A DNA stretch of 64,000 nt, taken from assembly GCA_965261455.1 (NCBI GenBank), contig OZ253453.1, positions 868,001-932,000 on the forward strand. Reading direction: 5' to 3'. The notes beneath the pieces were generated by a model. The model was not told the DNA's origin. It saw only the letters and a list, made by a program, of their open reading frames with translations, and did no database searches. The DNA is from DAOUKH01 sp965261455. Its GTDB lineage: Bacteria > Chloroflexota > Dehalococcoidia > SHYB01. A program made the position numbers and the translations under genes. Below, in pieces: positions 50,513-58,572 of the stretch; position 1 is the stretch's first letter; each line of letters begins with the position of its first letter.

Positions 50513-53002
50513 CTATTCCTTCGACCCCAGGAACCGCATGTCCCAGGAGAGGTGCGCGGCCTCGACGACGGCGCCGCCGGTGGTGAGGCGATGGTACTCC
50601 TGTGGCGACTTGCCAAGCAAGCCGACGAACACGCCCCGGTCGTGCTCCGCGGCGAACGGCGCTCGCGCCGCGACCGACGGCGGCGTCCCCTTTAGATTCC
50701 ACGCCCCGCGTGCGAATCCCGCCGGCGGCAGATGGGGATGGCCACCGGCGGGGTAGACCCCGCGGGCCTGCAGGTGCGGATCGCTGGGCAGGTCGAGGGT
50801 GTTGAGGGTGGGCAGCGCCGCGACGCCCGCCGCCTGCAGGGTTTCGGTAACTTCGTACTTCGTCCGTGAGCGCGTCCATTCGCCGATCAGGCGGTCGAGC
50901 TCGTCTTCTTGGCGCTTGCGGCCTGCCAGGTCGGCGAACCGTTCCTCGGCGGCCCAGGGTTCGCCGATCACGGCGGCCAGCGCGGGCCACTCCGCGTCCG
51001 ACCCGGCAGCGATGCTGACCCACTCGTCCTCGCCCGAACAGGGATAGCAGCCATGCGGCGCCATGCGGGGATGCCGGTTGCCGGCGCGCTCCGGCAACAC
51101 GCCGGCGACACCGTAGTCGAGCACCTGATGTCCCATCGCCGCCACCGTCACCTCGATCTGCGACACGTCGATGTGGACGCCCTGGCCGGTGCGACGACGA
51201 CGGTGGAGTGCGGCGGCGACGGCGCTCGCGGTAAAGCTGGCGACGACGGGGTCGCCGTAGGTGATCTGTTGCGCGCCGAGGGGCGGCCCGCCTGGATAGC
51301 CCACCAGCCCCTCGAAGCCGGCGAGCGCGCCGGTGCTCGGCCCATAGCCGATCATGCCGGCGAGGGGGCCGGTATGCCCCGCCGCCGTCATCGACGCCAT
51401 GACGAGGTCGGGCCGCACCCGCTTCAGATCGTCGTAGCCCAGACCGAACCCCGCCAGCACGCGGGGACTCAGGTTCTCGATCACCACGTCGGAGACGGCG
51501 ACGAGCTCCCGTACCGCCTCCGCCCCGGCCTCGTTGCCCATGTCCACCGCCACCGCCTGCTTTCCCCGGTGCAGCGTGTTGAACGACACCGAGTTGTTGG
51601 GCGACGGCTCGCCCAGGAAGGGGAACATCGCCCGCTGGATATCGGGCCGGTAGGGGTGCTCGACTTTGATCACCTCGGCGCCGAGGTCGGCGAGCATCTG
51701 CCCCACCAGCGGCCCCGCCAGCACCCAACAGAACTCGACGACGCGCACCCCCTTGAGCGGCCTTCCTCCGGGCCTCTCCCCCTCTGGGGGAGACTGAGAG
51801 AGGGCACGCGCCGCAGGCGCGCGGGCGCCCGTAGGGACCCGCCGCGCGAAGACCTCCTCGTTGTGCTCGCCGAGCGCGGGGGCGGGGCGCGCCGAGGGCC
51901 GGTCCCGGCCGTCGAACAGGAACGGAGCGCCGGGGACCGCCGCCGCGAAGCCCGGTGCGATCTCGACGCTTTGGAAGAAGCCACGCTCGGCCAGATGGTC
52001 CATCTCCATCACGTCGGCGACGGTGTTCAGGGGCATCCCCGGCGCGCGGCGCTCCCAGAAGATGTCGAACCACTCCTCCTTCGAGTACTTCGAGAGCTCC
52101 GCGACAAGCAGGGCCTCGAAGTCTTCGACGTAGCGGTAGCGCGACCGGGCGTTGGCGAAAAGCTCCGACTCGGCCCAATCGGGCCGACCCAACACGTCCT
52201 TGAGCCGCTCCCAGTGCGGCGGCTGGGTGCCGATGACGCAGAAGTGACCGTCCTTGCACGGAAAATGCGTATGCGGCGCCATCCCCGCGAGCCGGTGTCC
52301 GGTGCGCATGGTGCGCTCGCCGAGATGATGCGCCTTCACCACCGCGTGGCCCATGAGCACCGTAATCACCGTCTCAATCGTCGAGATGTCGACGAGCTGG
52401 CCCTCGCCGGTTATGTCACGCGCGTAGAGCGCCGTCACCGCCGCCCCCGCCCCGTTGGCCCCCGCCATGTAGGAGGACTGCGGGCCGGGCAGTGTAATCG
52501 GCTCCCGGTCAGGCGTGCCGAGGGCGTAGGCCGCGCCGGATGCGTGGAGCTCGTTCATGGGGTAGGCCCGGTAGTCGCAGTAGGGGCCGTCGAGCCCCCA
52601 CGGTGTTATCGACAGCAGCACCGCGTTCGGGTTCGCCTGGCGCATGTCGTCCCAGGACAGGCGGAGCGCGCGCGCCTCCTCGGGCAGCCGGTCGGTGACG
52701 ACCACGTCGGCGCGGGCGATCAGCTCGCCCAGCAGTCCGCGCCCCCGCTCCGAGGCAACGTCGAGCGTGACGCCGAGCTTGCCGCCGTTGAAGTAGTGGT
52801 AGACGCCGCTGTGGTCGGGCCGGCCCTCAAAGCCGGGCGGGAACGGCCCCTCGGCGCGGGTGGGGTCGCCCTCGGGCGGCTCGACGCGAATCACCTCGGC
52901 CCCGAAGTCGCCGAGCAGCCGCGCCGCTAGGGGCGCGGCGTACCAACGCCCCAGGTCGAGCACGCTCGTCCCTGCCAGGAAGTCGTTGTTCATGCTGGGC
53001 AC
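50513..53002 (-). CDS. Fused two-domain CaiB/BaiF CoA transferase with repeat-derived linker
   Basis: The protein is 829 aa (start at 53002, or ATG at 52993). The N-half has VLDLGRWYAAPLAARLLGDF and GQLVDISTIETVI; the C-half begins GVRVVEFCWVLAGPLVGQML and has GVHIDVSQIEVTV. Both have Glu at the putative catalytic acidic position. Residues about 385-412 (RALSQSPPEGERPGGR) are encoded by a copy of the genome's dispersed palindromic repeat. It should transfer CoA between carboxylic acids; the amidohydrolase gene follows. Confidence 0.87.
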   Translation of the reverse strand: MPSMNNDFLAGTSVLDLGRWYAAPLAARLLGDFGAEVIRVEPPEGDPTRAEGPFPPGFEGRPDHSGVYHYFNGGKLGVTLDVASERGRGLLGELIARADVVVTDRLPEEARALRLSWDDMRQANPNAVLLSITPWGLDGPYCDYRAYPMNELHASGAAYALGTPDREPITLPGPQSSYMAGANGAGAAVTALYARDITGEGQLVDISTIETVITVLMGHAVVKAHHLGERTMRTGHRLAGMAPHTHFPCKDGHFCVIGTQPPHWERLKDVLGRPDWAESELFANARSRYRYVEDFEALLVAELSKYSKEEWFDIFWERRAPGMPLNTVADVMEMDHLAERGFFQSVEIAPGFAAAVPGAPFLFDGRDRPSARPAPALGEHNEEVFARRVPTGARAPAARALSQSPPEGERPGGRPLKGVRVVEFCWVLAGPLVGQMLADLGAEVIKVEHPYRPDIQRAMFPFLGEPSPNNSVSFNTLHRGKQAVAVDMGNEAGAEAVRELVAVSDVVIENLSPRVLAGFGLGYDDLKRVRPDLVMASMTAAGHTGPLAGMIGYGPSTGALAGFEGLVGYPGGPPLGAQQITYGDPVVASFTASAVAAALHRRRRTGQGVHIDVSQIEVTVAAMGHQVLDYGVAGVLPERAGNRHPRMAPHGCYPCSGEDEWVSIAAGSDAEWPALAAVIGEPWAAEERFADLAGRKRQEDELDRLIGEWTRSRTKYEVTETLQAAGVAALPTLNTLDLPSDPHLQARGVYPAGGHPHLPPAGFARGAWNLKGTPPSVAARAPFAAEHDRGVFVGLLGKSPQEYHRLTTGGAVVEAAHLSWDMRFLGSKE
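51765..51850 (-). repeat. Dispersed repeat inserted in-frame in a CoA-transferase gene
   Basis: The plus strand reads gggcctctccccctctgggg, then gagactgagagagggcacgc and gccgcaggcgcgcg. Its reverse complement matches 48636-48700 of repeat copy C with only a few differences. It lies exactly between the two enzyme domains, keeping the frame open. Confidence 0.8.
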
Positions 53003-53043
53003 CCGCTCGACGCCGATGATAGCGCAGCGCGTCGGCGGGGCGC

Positions 53044-53616
53044 CTACTGTCCGAGCAGGCGAATACTTCGGAAAACGGCGATGGCCGTTCGCTGCTGCTC
53101 TCGCGTCAGGCCTTCCCCTACCAGATTCAGTGCGGGGCCGCCCACGTTCTCGAAATAGACACCGGTGGACCCACCGGCGGCGTCCAGCGAAATGAGCAGC
53201 TTCGCTTCAACACCGCCGATGCTCTCATAGGCCACGGCATATCTGTATGCCGGATCGTCGCCTGGGTCCAACCTCCATGAGTGCGCGCCGTAGTCAAAGG
53301 TCAGCCGCACCCCATCGCCGACGACTTCGCCCACGTAGGAGTCGGGGCCCTGGAGCTCATTCAGCTCCCACCCAGGAGGCAGGCGGAGAGAGAAGCCCGT
53401 CCGGCTCGGCCAGCCCGGCGCCTCCACCACTTTCCAGTCCGGCGACGGCTCCGCGCCGGTGAGCAGTTGACGGGCCTCGATCGGCAATACGCCCGTCCCG
53501 CCTCCCCACAGTACCCGTTCGCCCGGGTCTGTTGGCGTGGCCGACGGCGTGACGGTAGCGCAGGCCGCCAATACGAGAACCGGCAATCCGCAGACTATGG
53601 ACTTCAGAATCGACAT
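53044..53616 (-). CDS. Secreted lipoprotein of unknown function
   Basis: The protein is 190 aa. The signal peptide ends at lipobox VLAAC (Cys19). After a Pro/Thr-rich stretch comes a soluble domain with FSLRLPPGWELNELQGPDSY, VRLTFDYGAHSW and a C-terminal TAIAVFRSIRLLGQ; this resembles the small domains that hold a PPGWE motif and end in 'ILSTF'-like helices seen in many lipoproteins. The ligand is unknown. It is monocistronic, 41 bp from the fused CoA transferase start. Confidence 0.75.
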   Translation of the reverse strand: MSILKSIVCGLPVLVLAACATVTPSATPTDPGERVLWGGGTGVLPIEARQLLTGAEPSPDWKVVEAPGWPSRTGFSLRLPPGWELNELQGPDSYVGEVVGDGVRLTFDYGAHSWRLDPGDDPAYRYAVAYESIGGVEAKLLISLDAAGGSTGVYFENVGGPALNLVGEGLTREQQRTAIAVFRSIRLLGQ

Positions 53617-53750
53617 AGCGCCTTGATCACGTTCCTCTTGATGCGCTCCTATAGCATGACGCTGTTAACTGGAAGAATGTTCCCCGCATCCTAACGGGTT
53701 CTTCTCTCCTCGCAGATGCTGTTGGCTTCGACCCCAGGAGCCCTCCATTC

Positions 53751-53779
53751 CTTGACACCCCGCCGCTCCCCACTAGAAT
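53751..53779 (+). promoter_or_regulatory. Strong sigma70-like promoter for the second thiolase/DUF35 operon
   Basis: TTGACA (53751-53756) and TAGAAT (53774-53779) are separated by 17 bp. The thiolase-like gene starts 70 bp downstream. Confidence 0.7.
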
Positions 53780-53848
53780 TGGCCGCGGTAGGGGGCGCGG
53801 CGGCGCACCCCCTTCAGAACACCCTTCTCTTCTCGTGCGGAGGCATCT

Positions 53849-55084
53849 ATGGGCCTGCTGACCGGCAAGACCGCGATCGTCGGCGTTGGCGAGACGACCT
53901 ACTACCGCGACGCCAAGCGGACGACCTATTCCCTGGGTATCGAGGCAATCAAGCGCGCCGTCATGGACGCCGGCCTCGAGCTCACCGACATCGACGCCAT
54001 GACGAGTTACCAGGGCAACGACTCCCACAGCTCGAACGACATGGCCCAAGCGCTGGGGATGCGCCTGAACTACAGCCTCGACATCCAGGGCGGCGGATCG
54101 AGCACCGAGGCCCTTGTCGCCCACGCCGCCGGACTCCTTGCCGGCGGCTACTGCAACGCGATGGTGATCTTCCGCTCCATGCGCGGACGCACCGGACGCC
54201 GCCCCGGCGGCCAGGCGCCCACCGGCCCCGCGCCGCCGATGACCGTCGTCGGCCACGCCGAGAACCAGTACATCGGCGTCACCACGCCGGCCCAGATGTT
54301 CGGGCTCGCCGCCATGCGCTACATGCACGACTTCGGCATGACGACCCGCCAGCTCGGCGCGGTGGCCATGACCCACCGCTACCACGCCACCATGAATCCC
54401 AAGGCCTTCTTCTACAAGCGGCCGCTGACGATGGAGGACTACCTCCAGGCACGCTGGGTCTCGAAGCCGTTCCGCCTCTTCGACTGCTGCCTCGAAATGG
54501 ACGTTTCGTGCGCCCTTGTCCTCACCCGCGCCGAGCGCTCCTACGACCTCAAGCACCCGCCGGTGTTCGTGATGGGCGGCACCGCCCGCACCATGGCGGA
54601 GAGCCCCGGCTACAACCCTGGGCGCCGCACCACCCCGGTCTACCACCACGCCAGCAACTGGGGGCGCAACCGCGTCTTCGCCATGTCGGGGCGCTCCCGC
54701 GAGGACGTCGACGTCGCCTCGTTCTACGACGCCTTCACCATCACTCCGCTGCTCCAGTTGGAGGGCTACGGCTTCGTCGGCCCCGGCGAGGCCGGCTTCT
54801 GGTACGAAGAGGGCCGCGGACGGATCGACGCCGAGCTTCCGGTGAACACTTCGGGCTCGCATCTCTCGGAAGGCTACTCGCACGGCATCCAGATGGTGAT
54901 CGAGATGACCCGCCAGCTCCGGGGCCGCGCCGACGACGTCTGCCCCGATTGGGAGCGCGGCGTCCACACCTACGACCGCGATCAGGGCTGCCGCCAGGTG
55001 CGCAAGCACGAGAACGGCTTCTGCGCCGGATGGGGAAGCCCGGTCACCAGCAGCTCGCTCATGCTCAGCCGGCACCCCAGCTAG
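53849..55084 (+). CDS. Thiolase-like protein lacking catalytic Cys and GHGG His
   Basis: The protein is 411 aa. The thiolase fold is visible from TAIVGVGETTYYRDAKRTT to the end. The loop normally holding Cys reads SLDIQGGGSSTEAL, so the nucleophile is replaced by Gly. The C-terminal GHGG motif of the 3.8-kb paralogue is missing; the segment reads CAGWGSPVTSSS. Neither half of the thiolase catalytic pair is therefore present. A DUF35 gene follows 27 bp later. As with Ltp2-type proteins, retro-aldol activity with the DUF35 partner is an inference. Confidence 0.82.
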   Translation: MGLLTGKTAIVGVGETTYYRDAKRTTYSLGIEAIKRAVMDAGLELTDIDAMTSYQGNDSHSSNDMAQALGMRLNYSLDIQGGGSSTEALVAHAAGLLAGGYCNAMVIFRSMRGRTGRRPGGQAPTGPAPPMTVVGHAENQYIGVTTPAQMFGLAAMRYMHDFGMTTRQLGAVAMTHRYHATMNPKAFFYKRPLTMEDYLQARWVSKPFRLFDCCLEMDVSCALVLTRAERSYDLKHPPVFVMGGTARTMAESPGYNPGRRTTPVYHHASNWGRNRVFAMSGRSREDVDVASFYDAFTITPLLQLEGYGFVGPGEAGFWYEEGRGRIDAELPVNTSGSHLSEGYSHGIQMVIEMTRQLRGRADDVCPDWERGVHTYDRDQGCRQVRKHENGFCAGWGSPVTSSSLMLSRHPS

Positions 55085-55111
55085 ACCGGACGGACGCGAA
55101 AAGGAATCGAC

Positions 55112-55594
55112 ATGCCGCCCAAAATCGACTGGTCCAGACTCAACATCGTCCCCGACTACGACACCCAGGAGTGGTGGGACGGGACGAAGGACGACAAGCT
55201 CCTCGTCCGAAGCTGCAACGCCTGCGGCCACGCCTGGTGGCCGCCGAACGTGCCCGGCTGCGCCAGCTGCGGCGAGCTCGAAGACCTCGGCTACGTCGAG
55301 AGCAAGGGCGGCGGGACGATCCACACCTTCATCGTCATCATGCAGCCCATCATCGCCCCGTTCCTCGAAGCCGTTCCCTACATCCCCGCGATGATCGACC
55401 TCGACGACGTCAAGAACGTGGACGGCAACCCGGTGCGGCTCCAGGGTGTCATCGACGAGGGCGAGGACCAAGTCGGGATCAACGCGAAGGTCGAGCTCTA
55501 CTTCGAGCAGCTCAGCGACGACGGCAAGAAAGTCCCGCGCTGGCGCCTCGCCGCCCAACAGCCCGATAACGTGTGGCTCTTCCCCGGCCCCTAG
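55112..55594 (+). CDS. DUF35 zinc-ribbon/OB-fold protein
   Basis: The protein is 160 aa. The zinc ribbon CNACGHAWWPPNVPGCASCG is at about residue 36-55, followed by an OB-fold beginning SKGGGTIHTFIVIM. Unlike the 4.9-kb paralogue, the C-terminal end is extended by about 20 residues. It is the expected partner of the preceding thiolase-like protein. The methyltransferase gene starts 23 bp later, at a sharp change in base composition. Confidence 0.88.
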   Translation: MPPKIDWSRLNIVPDYDTQEWWDGTKDDKLLVRSCNACGHAWWPPNVPGCASCGELEDLGYVESKGGGTIHTFIVIMQPIIAPFLEAVPYIPAMIDLDDVKNVDGNPVRLQGVIDEGEDQVGINAKVELYFEQLSDDGKKVPRWRLAAQQPDNVWLFPGP

Positions 55595-55617
55595 GGGGAC
55601 AGTAGACTCGAAGGGCC

Positions 55618-56559
55618 ATGGTAGCTAAGCGAGATAGTTCTTCGCGACGCCGGCGGAAGCCGGCGCCACGGGTTGCCTACCGTACGGATCACGGGATGAT
55701 GGTGATCAGTACGGCTGAGGTAGCGTTAGCCGCAGACCTCCTTGAGCCTTACCGGGGCGAAGCCCAGCTTATCTTCACATCTCCTCCCTTCCCTCTAAAT
55801 CGAAAGAAGGCATATGGCAACCTGGTAGGCGACGACTATATCAACTGGCTCGCGGACTTCGCCCCAAGTTTCGCCGACTTCCTCAAGGAAGATGGCTCCA
55901 TCGCCATTGAACTCGGTAACTCCTGGGAGCGCGGACAGCCGGTGATGTCGACACTCGCACTGAAGGCCTTACTGGAGTTCCTCGAACGAGGGGCTTTCTC
56001 ACTCTGTCAGCAGTTTGTTTGTTCGAATAAGGCCAGACTCCCATCGCCTGCCCAATGGGTCAACGTCGAACGGATAAGGGTTAAGGACGCTTTCACTCAC
56101 GTCTGGTGGATGGCGTCAACTACAAAGCCCAAGGCCGACAACCGGCGCGTGCTTACTCCATACAGCGATGCCATGCAAAAGCTTCTGGAAACGAAAACCT
56201 ACAACGCGGGTAAGAGGCCTTCGGAGCACTCGATCGGCGCCGAGTCGTTCCTGAAAGACAATGGCGGCGCGATACCCTCCAATGTGATTACCGTAGCCAA
56301 TACGAGTGCAAATGACTCCTACCTCGAATACTGTAGAGTGCACAATATACCCTTACATCCGGCAAGGATGTCGTTCGATCTCGCTAAGTTCTTTATCAAT
56401 TTCCTCACGGATCCAGGCGATCTCGTGATCGATCCTTTTAGCGGAAGCAACGTAACAGGCGCCGCCGCCGAAGAGTTGGGACGGCGCTGGATCAGCATTG
56501 AACAGAACGCCACATACGCTGAGGCGTCGGAGAGCCGGTTCACCAAGAGTCGCGTATGA
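55618..56559 (+). CDS. Site-specific DNA methyltransferase (beta-class, probably N4-cytosine/N6-adenine)
   Basis: The protein is 313 aa. Motif IV reads FTSPPFPLN (SPPF, typical of N4-cytosine enzymes, also seen in some N6-adenine ones). Motif I, DPFSGSNVTGAAAEE, comes after motif IV, so this is a beta-class enzyme. RRWISIEQN completes motif II. It should protect host DNA from the nuclease genes that follow. Its stop overlaps the helicase start by four bases (ATGA). The target sequence is unknown. Confidence 0.9.
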   Translation: MVAKRDSSSRRRRKPAPRVAYRTDHGMMVISTAEVALAADLLEPYRGEAQLIFTSPPFPLNRKKAYGNLVGDDYINWLADFAPSFADFLKEDGSIAIELGNSWERGQPVMSTLALKALLEFLERGAFSLCQQFVCSNKARLPSPAQWVNVERIRVKDAFTHVWWMASTTKPKADNRRVLTPYSDAMQKLLETKTYNAGKRPSEHSIGAESFLKDNGGAIPSNVITVANTSANDSYLEYCRVHNIPLHPARMSFDLAKFFINFLTDPGDLVIDPFSGSNVTGAAAEELGRRWISIEQNATYAEASESRFTKSRV

Positions 56560-57776
56560 CGGCAATCGTTCATGGCCCGTGGACACTAACCAAGACGCCT
56601 CGGGTCTGGCAGTCCGAAGCTTTGGATGCGTGGCAGGAGTCCCTTCGCGGCATTGCATCCGTCGTGACAGGCGGCGGCAAGACTACATTTGCCCAAATGT
56701 GCATGCGGTTTTTCCGAGACCGCTACCCCGACGGTCGATTTGTCATCGTTGTCCCGACACTGGCGCTTCTGGACCAGTGGTACGTGAGTCTGCGTGAAGA
56801 CTTAATGGTTCCCGATGAGGCAATCACCTCTTATTCTGGAGAAGGCTGCCCTAAAGATTTCGGCATCGTGAATCTTATGGTCGTCAACACTGCTCGTACC
56901 TACGCCGCGAAAGTATCAGAGAGCTTCGATACTATGCTGATCGTAGACGAGTGCCACCGTGCAGCAAGTGAAGCCAACGCACTTGCGCTGAAAGGCAATC
57001 CAAAGGCAACCTTGGGACTCTCCGCGACACCAGAACGCGAGTACGACGATCTCTTCGACAAGGTTCTTGTCCCTGCACTCGGCCCTATTGTGTTTAGTTA
57101 TGATTACACTCAAGCGTTGCGCGACGGAGTGATTGTACCCTTTGATCTTATCAATGTATCAACCGACATGACTGTTGAAGAACAGGACAAGTACGACGCC
57201 GCCACACTCGAGGTAGCTCGAACATTCCAAAAGTTCAGCGCCGGTCTTGTGAGTCGTGAGACACTAGCGCGAAAGCTCCAGCATAGATCTCGTCTGGCTG
57301 CCTCTTCAATACAGCGCATCGCCGTAGCAGTTCGGATAGCGGAGGACCATCGCGAGAACCGAATAATCATTTTTCACGAGAACATACACGCCGCCAGGAG
57401 TATAAACGACGTACTTTTGGCTAGACGCTTCAACTCAACAATCTATCACTCTAAGGTCAGCCCAGAAATAAGACGCGATAATCTTCGGCTATATCGGAGA
57501 GGAGTATTTAGTGCGCTTGTCACATGCCGAGCGTTGGACGAAGGTGTCAATGTGCCTGAGACTAACGTTGCCATCGTCGCCTCGTCTTCCGCCAGTTTAC
57601 GGCAACGGATACAACGACTAGGACGTGTACTACGTCCTGCCATCGGGAAGCAGCGCGCCAAGATATACACTATCTACACGACCAAACCAGAAGCGGAAAG
57701 GCTAGCAGCTGAGGCAGAAAAGTTACAAGGTGTTGGTAGGATCAGTTGGATGCGATCTTCTTCTCAGGTGGGATAA
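56556..57776 (+). CDS. Superfamily 2 helicase of a restriction/defence operon
   Basis: The protein is 406 aa. SF2 motifs: Walker A VVTGGGKTTF (GGGKTT), motif II VDECHRAA (DECH), motif III LGLSATPERE, and motif VI RQRIQRLGRVLRP. The size is that of a bare helicase core with no nuclease domain. A type I/III-like translocation role is likely. It overlaps the methyltransferase gene, and the next gene starts at the base after its stop. Confidence 0.92.
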   Translation: MTAIVHGPWTLTKTPRVWQSEALDAWQESLRGIASVVTGGGKTTFAQMCMRFFRDRYPDGRFVIVVPTLALLDQWYVSLREDLMVPDEAITSYSGEGCPKDFGIVNLMVVNTARTYAAKVSESFDTMLIVDECHRAASEANALALKGNPKATLGLSATPEREYDDLFDKVLVPALGPIVFSYDYTQALRDGVIVPFDLINVSTDMTVEEQDKYDAATLEVARTFQKFSAGLVSRETLARKLQHRSRLAASSIQRIAVAVRIAEDHRENRIIIFHENIHAARSINDVLLARRFNSTIYHSKVSPEIRRDNLRLYRRGVFSALVTCRALDEGVNVPETNVAIVASSSASLRQRIQRLGRVLRPAIGKQRAKIYTIYTTKPEAERLAAEAEKLQGVGRISWMRSSSQVG

Positions 57777-58556
57777 GTGCGGCTACTCGTCAAGAAAGAA
57801 TGGTTTGAGACCATTTCATCTGAGGGGCAATACGAAACGGACTTTGAATCAATCATCCAAAGTCGATGCAGTCTATTGTTTCCAGAATACCACGCAATCC
57901 CCTTCAAGGTGCCGGTTGAATCCGAGACCGAACGTAGGATCCCCGACCTGGCTCTGATCGAGCGTCGATATCGTCACTGGTGGGTGGTTGAAGTCGAGAT
58001 GGCACATCATTCCCTTAACGGACACGTCCTACCGCAGATCGATGTGTTTTCTCGTGGAACATATGGAGCATCTCACAGGGAATACCTTCTTGCCAAATCA
58101 GACGCATTGAATCCCACTGCACTCGCAGATATGATCAAAGGGACACAGCCTCGTATCCTAGTGATAGTGAATCGAAGCGTCCCCGATTGGGTTCGCCCAA
58201 TCCACGATCTGGGCGGCTTGCTCTCTGTGGTCGAGGTTTTTCGATCCGGAAGGAATGAGCACATCCTGCGGATAAACGGGGATTATCCAACGGCCAATGC
58301 TGAGGAAGTAGTCTCCACGTGCCGCCTTGATGAGATGATGCCTCGACTGCTCCGCGTCGACTCTCCGGCCGATCTCAGGATCGCACCCGGAGAGCGCCTG
58401 TCTATTGGCTTCGGTGGAGGATTCACCGATTGGGAGAGGGTTGACAGTGCAGACCAAGTGTGGCTGTTTCCGGTGAAACGCCATCCGCTTTCAGCCGGCA
58501 AATCTTACGTAATTCTACGAGATTCTCACGGCGGTCTCTCATTCAAAAAGCAGTAG
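57777..58556 (+). CDS. PD-(D/E)XK-like nuclease candidate
   Basis: The protein is 259 aa with a GTG start. The N-terminal domain (about 10-120) has YETDFESIIQSRCSLLFPEY, then RRIPDLALIERRYRHWWVVE, then VEMAHHSLNGHVLPQIDVF. This matches the restriction-endonuclease layout with Asp in PDL and an acidic pair in VEVE, but the usual Lys of E-x-K is Glu here. The C-terminal half (VLIRIAPGERLSIGFG-like strands, DQVWLFPVK) is beta-rich. It is the only nuclease candidate in the operon. The family is not one I recognise by name. Confidence 0.6.
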   Translation: MRLLVKKEWFETISSEGQYETDFESIIQSRCSLLFPEYHAIPFKVPVESETERRIPDLALIERRYRHWWVVEVEMAHHSLNGHVLPQIDVFSRGTYGASHREYLLAKSDALNPTALADMIKGTQPRILVIVNRSVPDWVRPIHDLGGLLSVVEVFRSGRNEHILRINGDYPTANAEEVVSTCRLDEMMPRLLRVDSPADLRIAPGERLSIGFGGGFTDWERVDSADQVWLFPVKRHPLSAGKSYVILRDSHGGLSFKKQ

Positions 58557-58572
58557 TCGGGGGAGAACACCA

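Noticed and set aside
49662..52930. Long frames on both strands across the fused CoA transferase and amidohydrolase
   Set aside because: They cross the true gene boundaries and contain no domain signatures; the real genes account for this DNA.
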